Below are positions 9,886-18,714 of a stretch of 64,000 bases of DNA, piece after piece. The stretch lies in NCBI RefSeq assembly GCF_900187565.1, contig NZ_FYED01000007.1, positions 124,001-188,000 of the forward strand. Reading direction: 5' to 3'. The position numbers and the translations under genes were made by a program. The stretch comes from Pseudomonas sp. Irchel 3A7 (lineage in GTDB: Bacteria > Pseudomonadota > Gammaproteobacteria > Pseudomonadales > Pseudomonadaceae). Below the pieces are notes generated by a model. The model worked only from the letters and a program-made list of their open reading frames with translations, made no database searches and was not told the DNA's origin. Within the stretch, counting starts at the first letter, position 1, and every line of letters begins with the position of its first letter.

Positions 9886-12690
9886 ATGAGCCAAGCCCCC
9901 CTCGTCCTGGTGGACGGTTCGTCTTACCTGTACCGCGCCTTTCACGCGCTGCCACCGCTGACCACCTCCAAAGGCCTGCCGACCGGTGCGGTCAAGGGCG
10001 TGTTGAACATGCTCAAGAGTCTGCGCAAGCAGTACCCGGACAGTCCGTTTGCCGTGGTGTTCGACGCCAAGGGTGGGACATTTCGCGATGAGATGTACGC
10101 CGAATACAAGGCTAATCGTCCGAGCATGCCCGACGACATGCGCGTGCAGATCGAGCCGTTGCATCAGAGCGTGATCGCCCTGGGCTTCCCGCTGCTGTGC
10201 GTTGAAGGCGTCGAAGCCGACGACGTGATCGGCACCCTGGCCCGCAGCAGCGCCGCCGCCGATCGCCCGGTGGTTATCTCCACGGGCGACAAGGACATGG
10301 CGCAACTGGTCGACGGCCACATTACCTTGGTCAATACCATGACCGGTAGCAGCATGGACGTGGAGGGCGTGAAGGAGAAATTCGGCGTCGCTCCGGAGCA
10401 GATCATCGATTATCTGGCGCTCATGGGCGACTCTTCCGACAACATTCCGGGGGTTCCGGGAATCGGTCCGAAAACCGCCTCCGGTCTGCTGGTCGGTGTG
10501 AATGGCGGCCTGAGCGAGCTCTACGCGCAGCTCGATATCGTCCCGACCCTGCCGATCCGCGGCGCCAAGACTCTGCCGGCCAAGCTCGAAGAGCACAAGG
10601 AGATGGCGTTCCTTTCCTACCAGCTGGCGACGATCAAGGTCGATGTGCCGTTGGAGATCGGCCTCGATGACCTGCAAATGGGTCCTGAAGATCCAGTCAA
10701 ACTCACCGAGCTCTACAACCTGCTCGAATTCAAGAGCTGGTTGAATGATCTGCAACGGGACGCCAAGCGCATTGAGCTGAGCACTGCCGCTGAGCCTGAG
10801 CCGGTCGTCGATCTGTTCAGCGCCACCGAAGCCGAGGCACCGGTGACGACGTCTGAAACCCGGTACGAGACCCTCCTCGATCAGGCGCGATTCGACGTCT
10901 GGCTGGAGAAACTGAACAACGCCACGTTGTTCGCCTTCGACACCGAAACCACTGGCATCGACGCGCAACAGGCGCAACTGGTGGGTTTGTCATTTGCTGT
11001 GCAGGCCAACGAAGCGGCCTACATCCCGTTAACCCATTCCTACATCGGCGTGCCCGAGCAGCTGGATCGCGACACCGTCCTGCTTGCCCTGAAGCCGATT
11101 CTGGAAGACCCGAACAAACTCAAGGTCGGTCAGCACGCCAAGTTCGACATGAACATCCTGGCCAACTGCGCCATCGGTGGCGATCAGGCCAACGGCATCA
11201 CCGTGCGTGGAGTCGCTTTCGACACCATGCTCGAGTCCTATGTACTCAACTCCACGGCCACCCGCCATGACATGGACAGCCTCGCGCTGAAGTATCTGGA
11301 CCACACCACGGTGAGTTTCCAGGACATTGCCGGCAAAGGCGTCAAACAGCTGACCTTCGATCAAATCGCCCTGGAGCAGGCGGGCCCGTATGCCGCCGAA
11401 GACGCCGACGTCACCCTGCGTCTGCATCAGGCGCTGTTCGAGAAACTCACCGCCATCCCGAGCCTGGCCAGCGTGCTGACCGACATCGAAATCCCGTTGG
11501 TGCCGGTGCTGGCGCGTATCGAACGCCAAGGCGCGTTCGTCGATGCCGCACTGCTCGGGGTGCAAAGTATTGAACTGGGCGACAAGATGGTGGCGCTGGA
11601 GCGTGAAGCCTTCGAGATCGCCGGCGAGGAGTTCAACCTCGGTTCGCCCAAGCAACTCGGCGTCATCCTTTACGAGAAGCTCGGTCTGCCGGTACTGAAG
11701 AAAACCGCCAAGGGCCAGCCATCCACTGCCGAAGAAGTGCTGGCCAAATTGGCCGAGGACGACTACCGGCTGCCCAAGGTGCTGATGGAATACCGTTCCA
11801 TGAGCAAGCTGAAAAGCACCTACACCGACCGTTTGCCGGAGCAGATCAACCCACGCACCGGGCGCATCCACACCTCGTACCACCAGGCGGTAGCGTCTAC
11901 AGGGCGCCTGTCTTCCAGTGATCCGAACCTGCAGAACATCCCGGTGCGCACCGCTGAAGGGCGTCGCATCCGCCAGGCCTTCGTGGCCCCGACCGGTTAC
12001 AAATTGCTGGCGGCGGATTATTCGCAGATCGAACTGCGGATCATGGCGCATCTGTCTCGGGATGAAGGTCTGATGAACGCCTTCCGCCACAATCTGGACG
12101 TACACACCGCCACTGCTGCTGAAGTGTTCAAGGTCGAATTGGCGGACGTGACCTCCGACCAGCGCCGCAGCGCCAAGGCGATCAACTTCGGCCTGATCTA
12201 CGGCATGGGCGCACAGAAGCTTGGCAAAGACATTGGCGTCGATACCAAGACCGCCAAAGCTTACATCGATACTTACTTCGCCCGTTATCCGGGTGTGCGC
12301 GAGTACATGGACCGCACCCGCGCCCAGGCAGCGGAGCAGGGTTATGTGGAAACCTTCTTCGGGCGCCGTTTGTATCTGCCGGAAATCAACTCTAACAAAC
12401 CGCAGGAGCGTGCGGCCGCCGAACGCACGGCGATCAACGCGCCGATGCAGGGCACCGCAGCGGACATCATCAAGAAAGCCATGGTGGCGGTGGACAACTG
12501 GCTGGCGTCTTCGGGCCTCGATGCCAAGGTCATCCTCCAGGTGCACGATGAATTGGTGCTTGAGGTGCGTGAAGATCTGGTCGACCAGGTCCGCGATGAA
12601 ATTCGCGTCCACATGAGCGGTGCGGCGAAACTGGATGTTCCGCTGCTGGTCGAAGTGGGTGTAGGTAACAACTGGGATGAGGCTCACTGA
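9886..12690 (+). CDS. polA: DNA polymerase I
   Basis: Repair and Okazaki-fragment polymerase (934 aa). Three domains are intact. The N-terminal 5'-3' nuclease covers about residues 1-295 (LVLVDGSSYLYRAFHALPPL, EADDVIGTLA, GDSSDNIPGVPGIGPKTA). The 3'-5' proofreading domain covers about 330-520 (FAFDTETTGID, with the catalytic D and E present). The polymerase domain contains DYSQIELRIMAHLS, the O-helix RRSAKAINFGLIYGMG and QVHDELVLEV. The start is the ATG at 9886, 12 nt after AAGG; an in-frame TTG at 9874 is a weak alternative. Confidence 0.97.
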   Translation: MSQAPLVLVDGSSYLYRAFHALPPLTTSKGLPTGAVKGVLNMLKSLRKQYPDSPFAVVFDAKGGTFRDEMYAEYKANRPSMPDDMRVQIEPLHQSVIALGFPLLCVEGVEADDVIGTLARSSAAADRPVVISTGDKDMAQLVDGHITLVNTMTGSSMDVEGVKEKFGVAPEQIIDYLALMGDSSDNIPGVPGIGPKTASGLLVGVNGGLSELYAQLDIVPTLPIRGAKTLPAKLEEHKEMAFLSYQLATIKVDVPLEIGLDDLQMGPEDPVKLTELYNLLEFKSWLNDLQRDAKRIELSTAAEPEPVVDLFSATEAEAPVTTSETRYETLLDQARFDVWLEKLNNATLFAFDTETTGIDAQQAQLVGLSFAVQANEAAYIPLTHSYIGVPEQLDRDTVLLALKPILEDPNKLKVGQHAKFDMNILANCAIGGDQANGITVRGVAFDTMLESYVLNSTATRHDMDSLALKYLDHTTVSFQDIAGKGVKQLTFDQIALEQAGPYAAEDADVTLRLHQALFEKLTAIPSLASVLTDIEIPLVPVLARIERQGAFVDAALLGVQSIELGDKMVALEREAFEIAGEEFNLGSPKQLGVILYEKLGLPVLKKTAKGQPSTAEEVLAKLAEDDYRLPKVLMEYRSMSKLKSTYTDRLPEQINPRTGRIHTSYHQAVASTGRLSSSDPNLQNIPVRTAEGRRIRQAFVAPTGYKLLAADYSQIELRIMAHLSRDEGLMNAFRHNLDVHTATAAEVFKVELADVTSDQRRSAKAINFGLIYGMGAQKLGKDIGVDTKTAKAYIDTYFARYPGVREYMDRTRAQAAEQGYVETFFGRRLYLPEINSNKPQERAAAERTAINAPMQGTAADIIKKAMVAVDNWLASSGLDAKVILQVHDELVLEVREDLVDQVRDEIRVHMSGAAKLDVPLLVEVGVGNNWDEAH

Positions 12691-12800
12691 GCCCATCAAG
12701 ATGAGGGTTTTGCTGCGGCATAGTGCCGCGGCAGAACAAGTAGAGAGCGCTTAGTCCGGAAAATGCTTGGAGTTATTCCAAACGTATTTGAAAAAAATCT

Positions 12801-12827
12801 GAACTAGTCCGGGAATCGCTACTCAGA
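12801..12827 (+). promoter_or_regulatory. AlgU (sigma-22) type promoter
   Basis: GAACTA, 16 nt, TCAGA: close to the extracytoplasmic sigma factor consensus GAACTT-N16-TCTGA. It sits seven or so bases ahead of the predicted start of the ErsA-type RNA. ErsA in P. aeruginosa is known to depend on AlgU. Confidence 0.65.
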
Positions 12828-12833
12828 GTTACT

Positions 12834-12964
12834 GAATGGCTGGTGAAGCCCTTCGATGCTCCTATGTTGTGTTAAGTGTTGGCAGATATCTGGACCCCGC
12901 CCTAGCGGTCTAGAACTTGAACCCCGGAACTTCCCCCTCCCCATAGAAGTCCGGGGTTTTTTTT
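12834..12964 (+). ncRNA. ersA: ErsA/Spot 42-type small RNA
   Basis: The polA-ysxC intergenic region encodes Spot 42 in enterobacteria and ErsA in Pseudomonas. Here a noncoding stretch of about 131 nt is bounded by an AlgU-type promoter and a strong intrinsic terminator, matching the roughly 132 nt of P. aeruginosa ErsA. The interior has pyrimidine-rich single-stranded stretches (CTTCCCCCTCCCC in the terminator loop). ErsA is an Hfq-dependent regulator of algC and oprD translation and of exopolysaccharide production in P. aeruginosa. The 5' end is inferred from the promoter. Confidence 0.75.
12922..12964 (+). terminator. Terminator of the ErsA-type RNA
   Basis: Stem CCCCGG-A-ACTTC pairs with GAAGT-CCGGGG, with one bulged A, and is followed by eight T residues. 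Confidence 0.88.
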
Positions 12965-12969
12965 GCCTT

Positions 12970-13023
12970 AAAACTGGCTGTGACGCGCTATTTGCCTTGC
13001 CTGAGCGCGTCACAACCAGTTTT
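12970..13023. terminator. Long hairpin downstream of ysxC
   Basis: Two stacked inverted repeats, AAAACTGG/CCAGTTTT and TGTGACGCGCT/AGCGCGTCACA, form a long stem directly after the ysxC stop. On the minus strand it would end the ysxC transcript. On the plus strand it is followed by T residues and could back up the RNA terminator just upstream. Confidence 0.7.
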
Positions 13024-13665
13024 TTATTCGGCCACCTCGGCACCCTTGTCCGCCAGTTCCATCCAGCCTGCCAATACAGTGTAGGCGTCTTCCAGGCCCA
13101 TGCGTTTCGGTGCCGAAAAAAGCTGAATCGTCACGCTGTCGCCCCAGCCCTTGCGGATTTCCGACTGAACCTTGAGCAGCGTGTTCTTCGCCGCGCCGTA
13201 GGTCAGCTTGTCCGCCTTGGTCAGCAGAATGTGCATCGGCATGCCGCTGGCCACGGCCCAGTCGAGCATCAGCAGGTCGAAATCAGTCATTGGATGACGG
13301 ATATCCATCATCAGAATCAGACCCTTCAAACTCTCGCGACTGCCCAGATAAGCTTCCAGGTGACGCTGCCAGTGTTGCTTGAGCGGGATAGGGACTTTTG
13401 CGTAACCGTAACCGGGCAGGTCGACCAGACGACGTTCATCGTCTAGCTTGAAGAAGTTCAACAGCTGTGTGCGTCCCGGTGTTTTCGAGGTACGCGCCAG
13501 GCTGGCATGGGTCAAGGTGTTGAGCGCACTGGACTTGCCGGCGTTGGAACGCCCGGCGAAGGCAACTTCAAAACCTTCGTCGTCCGGACATTGGTCGACT
13601 TTGGCGGCGCTGAGCATGAAGGTGGACTGTTGGCACAGACCGAGGATGGGATTCTTGAGTTGCAT
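13024..13665 (-). CDS. ysxC: YsxC/EngB, ribosome-biogenesis GTPase
   Basis: Essential GTPase (213 aa) for 50S subunit assembly. It has the G1 P-loop [10 protein letters not shown]3 [10 protein letters not shown], and the G4 region LLTKADKL. The start is the ATG at 13665 ([20 protein letters not shown]), which gives the usual length. The frame stays open another 55 codons upstream, but those residues do not resemble the family. Divergent from the cytochrome c genes. Confidence 0.94.
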   Translation of the reverse strand: MQLKNPILGLCQQSTFMLSAAKVDQCPDDEGFEVAFAGRSNAGKSSALNTLTHASLARTSKTPGRTQLLNFFKLDDERRLVDLPGYGYAKVPIPLKQHWQRHLEAYLGSRESLKGLILMMDIRHPMTDFDLLMLDWAVASGMPMHILLTKADKLTYGAAKNTLLKVQSEIRKGWGDSVTIQLFSAPKRMGLEDAYTVLAGWMELADKGAEVAE

Positions 13666-13856
13666 GGGATTTCCGATGTGGGCGGCGCCGGGAATGGGCG
13701 CGGCAAGCAGTGTCGCTTCCGTTTCAGTGACGCCAGTATATAATGCCGCAGATTTTGTGTGCGCTTTGTCCCAGCGTAGGATGAAGTTCACGAGAGCGAC
13801 AGACCTTGATTGCGCACTAGAACGCAGCACGCTCTCAACCCTGAAAAGGTCGTTTT

Positions 13857-14147
13857 ATGACGAAATGGCTGCTAGCCGCCGGTGTCTTGATGCCGCTTTA
13901 CAGCGCTCAGGCTACACAGGATCCGGAAGCTGTGTACAACCGTGTTTGTGGTGCCTGTCATTCCGGCCAACTACCCATGGCGCCCAGAAGAGGCGATCAG
14001 GAAGCTTGGACGCCGAGGTTGGCGAAAGGTATGGAGACGCTGGTGCAACACGTGACCCAGGGTTTCAAGGCGATGCCGCCGCGTGGTTTGTGCATGGACT
14101 GCAGTGCCGAGGATTACCGAGCCATCATCCAGTGGATGAGCGAGTAA
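13857..14147 (+). CDS. Cytochrome c5-type protein
   Basis: Small periplasmic monoheme cytochrome (96 aa). It has a signal peptide ending SAQA, then heme site CGACH near residues 32-36 and a conserved GFKAMPPRGLCMDCSAEDYRAIIQWM tail typical of cytochrome c5: axial methionine in AMPPRG and an extra CMDC pair. It lies 45 nt upstream of the cytochrome c4 gene and is probably co-transcribed. Likely an electron carrier between the bc1 complex and terminal oxidases. Confidence 0.88.
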   Translation: MTKWLLAAGVLMPLYSAQATQDPEAVYNRVCGACHSGQLPMAPRRGDQEAWTPRLAKGMETLVQHVTQGFKAMPPRGLCMDCSAEDYRAIIQWMSE

Positions 14148-14192
14148 ACCCGGTCCATAACTCTTAACCCTTAGCCGTAGTTGGATTAGCTG

Positions 14193-14822
14193 ATGAACAA
14201 ATTGATCGTGAGTCTGCTGTTGACCGTGGGAATCTCCGGCATTGCCCATGCTGCAGGTGAGCCAGTAAAACCTGGTGACGCCGCCGCAGGCCAGGCAAAA
14301 GCCGCCGTATGTGGCGCCTGTCATGGCCCGGATGGCAACAGCATGGCGCCAAACTTTCCGAAACTGGCGGGGCAAGGTGAACGCTACCTGACCAAGCAGC
14401 TGCACGACATCAAGTCGGGCAAGCGCACCGTTCTGGAAATGACCGGTCTGCTGACCAATCTCAGCGATCAGGACCTGGCGGACATCTCCGCCTACTTCGC
14501 CAGCCAGAAAGGCAGCGTTGGCGCCGCCGACCCGAAAATCGTGGCTCGCGGTGAAGCGCTGTTCCGTGGCGGTGATCTGGCCAAGGGTCTGCCATCCTGC
14601 ACCGGCTGCCACTCGCCAAACGGCACAGGCAACGCCGCAGCCGGCTTCCCGCACCTGGGTGGCCAGCACGCTCAATACATTGCCAAGCAGCTGACCGACT
14701 TCCGCAAGGAAGAAGGTGGTCGGGCCAACGACGGCGATACAAAACCGATGCAGAGCATTGCCAAAAAGCTGAGCGACGAAGACATCGCCGCAGTGTCGAG
14801 CTACATTCAAGGCCTGCACTAA
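14193..14822 (+). CDS. cc4: Cytochrome c4, diheme
   Basis: Periplasmic diheme cytochrome (209 aa). Signal peptide MNKLIVSLLLTVGISGIAHA is followed by two homologous halves, each with a heme motif (CGACH and CTGCH) and a methionine ligand region (TGLLTNLSDQDLADISAYFA; KPMQSIAKKLSDEDIAAVSSYI). Cytochrome c4 donates electrons to cytochrome oxidases, notably cbb3-type, in pseudomonads. It is followed by dsbA after a terminator. Confidence 0.94.
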   Translation: MNKLIVSLLLTVGISGIAHAAGEPVKPGDAAAGQAKAAVCGACHGPDGNSMAPNFPKLAGQGERYLTKQLHDIKSGKRTVLEMTGLLTNLSDQDLADISAYFASQKGSVGAADPKIVARGEALFRGGDLAKGLPSCTGCHSPNGTGNAAAGFPHLGGQHAQYIAKQLTDFRKEEGGRANDGDTKPMQSIAKKLSDEDIAAVSSYIQGLH

Positions 14823-14830
14823 GGCCGGCG

Positions 14831-14880
14831 AATCGAGCGTTGCGCGAGGCATACAACGCTTGCAACGTTAACGCTCGATT
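14831..14880. other. Hairpin downstream of cytochrome c4
   Basis: An 11-bp perfect inverted repeat, AATCGAGCGTT and AACGCTCGATT, begins 8 nt after the cc4 stop. No T-run follows, so it is more likely a 3'-end stabilising stem upstream of the true terminator. Confidence 0.5.
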
Positions 14881-14903
14881 AATCCGTCGCAGCAAGTATA
14901 AAA

Positions 14904-14928
14904 AGGGTGGCTTTGGCCGCCCTTTTTT
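14904..14928 (+). terminator. Intrinsic terminator before dsbA
   Basis: AGGGTGGC, TTTG loop, GCCGCCCT, then six T residues. Confidence 0.85.
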
Positions 14929-15022
14929 GTGGCCGCTGCCGTTACACTACAGAACTCAGACCCGCCATGACCTGTCTGAAAACAGGTCGCGCGAGGCGAT
15001 AAAATTTGTCCAGGAGTAAAGC

Positions 15023-15664
15023 ATGCGTAATCTGATCATCAGCGCCGCACTCGTCGCTGCCAGCCTGTTCGGCATGACTGCCCAGGCTGCCGAAGCCCCC
15101 GCCGCCCCTTACGTCGAACTGAGCAATCCGGTTCCGGTCGCCGTTCCGGGCAAGATCGAAGTGGTGGAGCTGTTCTGGTACGGCTGCCCGCACTGCTACG
15201 CCTTCGAGCCAGTGATCAATCCCTGGGTCGAGAAGCTGCCTTCCGACGTGAACTTCGTCCGTATCCCCGCCATGTTCGGCGGCCCGTGGAACGCACACGG
15301 CCAGATGTTCCTGACCCTGGAAGCCATGGGTGTCGAGCAGAAGGTCCACGCTGCGGTGTTCGAAGCCATTCAGAAAGAGCACAAAAAGCTGACCGACAAG
15401 AATGACATGGCGGACTTCCTGGCCACCCAGGGCGTCGACAAGGACAAGTTCCTGGCCACCTTCGACTCTTTCGCTATCAAGGGTCAGATCGCCAAGGCCA
15501 CCGACCTGGCCAAGAAATATGAAATCTCCGGTGTTCCAACCTTGATCGTCAACGGCAAATATCGCTTTGACGTGGGCTCTGCCGGCGGCGCCGAGCAAGC
15601 CCTGCAATTGGCTGACAAACTGATCGACAAAGAGCGAGCGGCTAACAAGGCTGCCGCCAACTAA
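15023..15664 (+). CDS. dsbA: DsbA, periplasmic thiol:disulfide oxidoreductase
   Basis: Introduces disulfide bonds into secreted proteins (213 aa). It has signal peptide MRNLIISAALVAASLFGMTAQA, thioredoxin-fold active site CPHC at residues 55-58, and the cis-proline loop SGVPTL. AGGAG precedes the ATG by eight bases. DsbA needs DsbB for reoxidation; no dsbB is in the window. The following EEP gene starts 14 nt later. The CSS-EAL phosphodiesterase at 19572 carries a cysteine pair that is a plausible DsbA substrate. Confidence 0.95.
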   Translation: MRNLIISAALVAASLFGMTAQAAEAPAAPYVELSNPVPVAVPGKIEVVELFWYGCPHCYAFEPVINPWVEKLPSDVNFVRIPAMFGGPWNAHGQMFLTLEAMGVEQKVHAAVFEAIQKEHKKLTDKNDMADFLATQGVDKDKFLATFDSFAIKGQIAKATDLAKKYEISGVPTLIVNGKYRFDVGSAGGAEQALQLADKLIDKERAANKAAAN

Positions 15665-15678
15665 GGGCAGCACCCGCC

Positions 15679-16554
15679 ATGCGCCGCTGGGGAACTGAAC
15701 GCATCGTTGGCCTGCACGATCCGCGGGTCAACGAGCATCATCTGGAGTCGACGGGCCTGCCCGAAGACAGCCGTTTGCGCCTGCTCAGTTTCAATATCCA
15801 GGTCGGCATCAGTACCGAACGCTATCGGCATTATCTGACCCGGGGCTGGCAACACCTGTTGCCGCACACCGGGCGCGCCGACAATCTGCAGAAAATCGGC
15901 AACCTGCTGGGGGACTTCGATCTGGTCGCCTTGCAGGAAGCCGATGGCGGCAGCCTGCGTTCAGGCTACGTCAATCAGGTCGAACATCTGGCCCAGCTCG
16001 GCGCCTTCCCCTACTGGTATCAACAGCTCAATCGCAATCTCGGACACCTCGGCCAGCACAGCAATGGCGTGCTCAGCCGCTTGCGCCCGTGGGCGATCGA
16101 AGACCATCCGCTGCCAGGGCCGAAAGGTCGCGGAGCGATCCTGGTGCGCTTCGGCGAAGGTCCGGAAGCGCTGGTGGTGGTCATGATGCACCTGGCGCTG
16201 GGCGCGCGAGCCCGCAGCATGCAATTGGCGTACATCCGCGAAGTGATTGGCGGTTATAAGCATCAAGTGCTGATGGGTGATATGAACACCCATGCCAGCG
16301 ACTTGCTGCAACACTCGCCATTGCGAGATCTGGGCCTGCTTGCACCGCAACTGGAAGCGACATTCCCCAGCTGGCGCCCACAGCGCTGCCTGGACCACAT
16401 CCTGCTGAGCCCTACCCTGACCCTTGAAAAGGTCGAGGTGCTGGCCCAACCCATTTCCGATCACCTGCCGGTCGCGGTAGAGATTCGTCTGCCGGGTTCG
16501 CTCACGGCCGATGCATTGCCCGCGTTGAGTCCTGCCCCCACGCGGAACCCCTGA
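15679..16554 (+). CDS. Endonuclease/exonuclease/phosphatase family protein
   Basis: Cytoplasmic metal-dependent hydrolase of the EEP superfamily (291 aa). Its motifs occur in order: LLSFNIQVGI, DLVALQEADGG (metal-binding Glu), LMGDMNTHASDLL (DxN), and SDHLPVAVEI (SDH, catalytic His). No signal peptide is seen. The substrate cannot be read from sequence; the superfamily includes nucleases, inositol phosphatases and sphingomyelinases. The stop is followed directly by the ATG of the diguanylate cyclase gene, as in the PA5488-PA5487 pair of P. aeruginosa (from memory). Confidence 0.88.
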   Translation: MRRWGTERIVGLHDPRVNEHHLESTGLPEDSRLRLLSFNIQVGISTERYRHYLTRGWQHLLPHTGRADNLQKIGNLLGDFDLVALQEADGGSLRSGYVNQVEHLAQLGAFPYWYQQLNRNLGHLGQHSNGVLSRLRPWAIEDHPLPGPKGRGAILVRFGEGPEALVVVMMHLALGARARSMQLAYIREVIGGYKHQVLMGDMNTHASDLLQHSPLRDLGLLAPQLEATFPSWRPQRCLDHILLSPTLTLEKVEVLAQPISDHLPVAVEIRLPGSLTADALPALSPAPTRNP

Positions 16555-18609
16555 ATGAGCGACGAAGCACAGCGCTGGAAAGAGAAGTACCTCAGAAGCA
16601 TCGAACAACAGGAAAAGCTCGAACGTCGCTGGGACGCCCGCCTCGACTTGCTGCGTCGCGGACTGGTACGCAGCACCCTGGCGGCAGAAGGCACCGACCG
16701 CGCCGTCGACCAGTGCATGAAGGAGATGCGTGAAGTCGTGCGCACCGATGACATGGACGCCGGTCTCGCCGCCCTGCTTCCGCGCCTGGAAAAAGCCGTG
16801 CTCGACTCCGAGCAGCGTCGTGAAACCCGAGTGAACCAGACCAGCGCGGCACTGACCGCACTGGTGACTCAGCTGCAAACATTGCCGCTGCCCCGAGAAG
16901 TCAGCCGACCGCTGAAGAACTTCGCCAAACAGCTCGATAGCCGCGTCAGCCAGGCTCGAGAGATTCCATTGCTGCTCAGTGAACTGAGCGGCTTGCAAGG
17001 CAAAGCCTTGAGCCAGGTGGAAAGCCCTGCGGAACCCGAACGCCCTGGTCTGTTGCAACGGTTGTTCGGTCACCGGGACACTGAAGATGCAATGACGCCG
17101 CTCGTCCCTGTCGCCGGGCAAGCCGCCATTGCAACGCCTGTCGAAGCGATCCCGGCGCCGATGGCCGCGTCATCGCCCGCAACCACCGAACCCGCACCCG
17201 CCATCGATGAACCACGCATCGAAGTTTCGCACCCAACCATCGCGGCCGCCCAGCCACAAGCTGTACAGGCATTATCCGAGACGCCCGAACCTTCTGCTGC
17301 CCCTGCAACTGCTGCACCTGCCCTCGATCCGCAGCAAGCGCCCAATCTGCTCCCCGAGGCGTATGCCCGACCGGATGAAGCCGACGAAATACCAATACCC
17401 GTCGAGACACCCGCGCTTCAGATCGAGCCGGCAATCAATCCCGACGAACTTACGCATGCAGCGCTTCCCGATTCCCTACCACGGCCTACAGCCCTGGCAC
17501 CCGGCGAGCCGGAACTGCCCGGCCATGACATGCTCTACGCGCTGCCGGACTCCCCCGAGCCGTCCTACAGCTCGGTGGCCAAGCACATTGAAGACACTCT
17601 GCTGGGGCTGCTCGACGATCTGACACTCCCCGAACGGCACCGCCCGCAAGCCGAATCGATGCGTGATCGCCTGAAAAACGGCTTGAATTGGTACGAGTTG
17701 CTGCCGATCCTCGACGATCTGGCGACTTTGATGCTGGCGATCTCGGACAGTGGCCAGCATGAATTCGAAGCGTACCTTCAACATCTCAACGAACGCCTCG
17801 AGTCGTTCCAGAGCAATCTGCAAGCCGCCAGCGCGGGTCATGCGGACAGCCGTTCCGCGGCAGAGGCCATGGATACGCAGATCCGCGAACAGGTCGACGG
17901 CCTGCAGACCCGCATGCATGAAGCGGCCGACCTGGAGGGGCTCAAGCATGTTCTGGAGAACCACCTCGAGGGCCTGCTCGGCACCATGGACCAGCACCGC
18001 AGGCAGCGCGATGAACGCGAACAAGAGGTCGCAGCCCGTCTGCACAGCCTGGCCGAACGGGTGGCGCACATGGAGCAGGAAGCCCTGGGCTTTCGCGAAC
18101 ACCTCGAAGAACAGCGCCAGAAAGCATTGATCGACCCGCTGACCGGGCTGCCCAACCGCGCAGCCTGGAGCGAACGGCTGGACCATGAAATCAGCCAATG
18201 GCAGCAACACGGCAACACGCTGATGCTGGCCATGCTTGACCTGGATCACTTCAAACGCATCAACGATAGCTACGGTCACCTGGCAGGTGACAAAGTGCTG
18301 AAGATCATTGCCACCGTGTTGCGCAAGCGCCTGCGCGGGACGGACTTCATTGCCCGGTTTGGCGGCGAAGAATTTGTCCTGCTGCTGCCGTCTACGGTGC
18401 CGGCGGCCGGCATGAAACTGCTGGAACACCTGCGCGCTTCGATCGAAGCTTGCCCATTCCACTTCAAGGGTGAGCGGGTAACGATCACTATTTCGATGGG
18501 CCTGACAGCATTCAAACCTGACGAACACAGTGATCTGGCGCTCAAAAGAGCCGATCAGGCGCTCTATAGAGCAAAAAATGCGGGCCGCAACCGAGTGGAG
18601 CTGGGCTAG
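16555..18609 (+). CDS. dgcH: Diguanylate cyclase, DgcH-like
   Basis: Cyclic di-GMP synthase (684 aa), apparently cytoplasmic. The N-terminal region is helical, a Pro/Ala-rich linker spans about residues 160-320, and a coiled-coil stretch (about 400-520) leads into the GGDEF domain. That domain carries active-site GGEEF with the inhibitory RxxD site five residues before it (RGTDFIARFGGEEF), so it should be active and product-inhibited. Other signatures are DPLTGLPNRAAW and MLDLDHFKRINDSYGH. Architecture and context match PA5487/DgcH. No transmembrane segment or sensory domain is recognisable. Confidence 0.9.
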   Translation: MSDEAQRWKEKYLRSIEQQEKLERRWDARLDLLRRGLVRSTLAAEGTDRAVDQCMKEMREVVRTDDMDAGLAALLPRLEKAVLDSEQRRETRVNQTSAALTALVTQLQTLPLPREVSRPLKNFAKQLDSRVSQAREIPLLLSELSGLQGKALSQVESPAEPERPGLLQRLFGHRDTEDAMTPLVPVAGQAAIATPVEAIPAPMAASSPATTEPAPAIDEPRIEVSHPTIAAAQPQAVQALSETPEPSAAPATAAPALDPQQAPNLLPEAYARPDEADEIPIPVETPALQIEPAINPDELTHAALPDSLPRPTALAPGEPELPGHDMLYALPDSPEPSYSSVAKHIEDTLLGLLDDLTLPERHRPQAESMRDRLKNGLNWYELLPILDDLATLMLAISDSGQHEFEAYLQHLNERLESFQSNLQAASAGHADSRSAAEAMDTQIREQVDGLQTRMHEAADLEGLKHVLENHLEGLLGTMDQHRRQRDEREQEVAARLHSLAERVAHMEQEALGFREHLEEQRQKALIDPLTGLPNRAAWSERLDHEISQWQQHGNTLMLAMLDLDHFKRINDSYGHLAGDKVLKIIATVLRKRLRGTDFIARFGGEEFVLLLPSTVPAAGMKLLEHLRASIEACPFHFKGERVTITISMGLTAFKPDEHSDLALKRADQALYRAKNAGRNRVELG

Positions 18610-18620
18610 GGGACAGGCTG

Positions 18621-18653
18621 AGGGCTAATTGTTCCATTTTGTTCAATTGCCCT
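18621..18653. other. Hairpin between dgcH and the amidase gene
   Basis: AGGGC-T-AATTG pairs with CAATTGCCCT, a 10-bp stem with one bulge, 12 nt after the dgcH stop. No T-run follows. It could be a transcript-end stem or an operator; nothing else is visible in this 105-nt gap. Confidence 0.35.
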
Positions 18654-18714
18654 CCCTACACCAGGCATTACGTTACACTGTTGCATTACTGTCCAGTGTA
18701 TATTGCCTCCTGCC

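Noticed and set aside
13666..13830. N-terminal extension of YsxC by 55 codons
   Set aside because: The extension is not like the family, and the ATG at 13665 gives the normal length.
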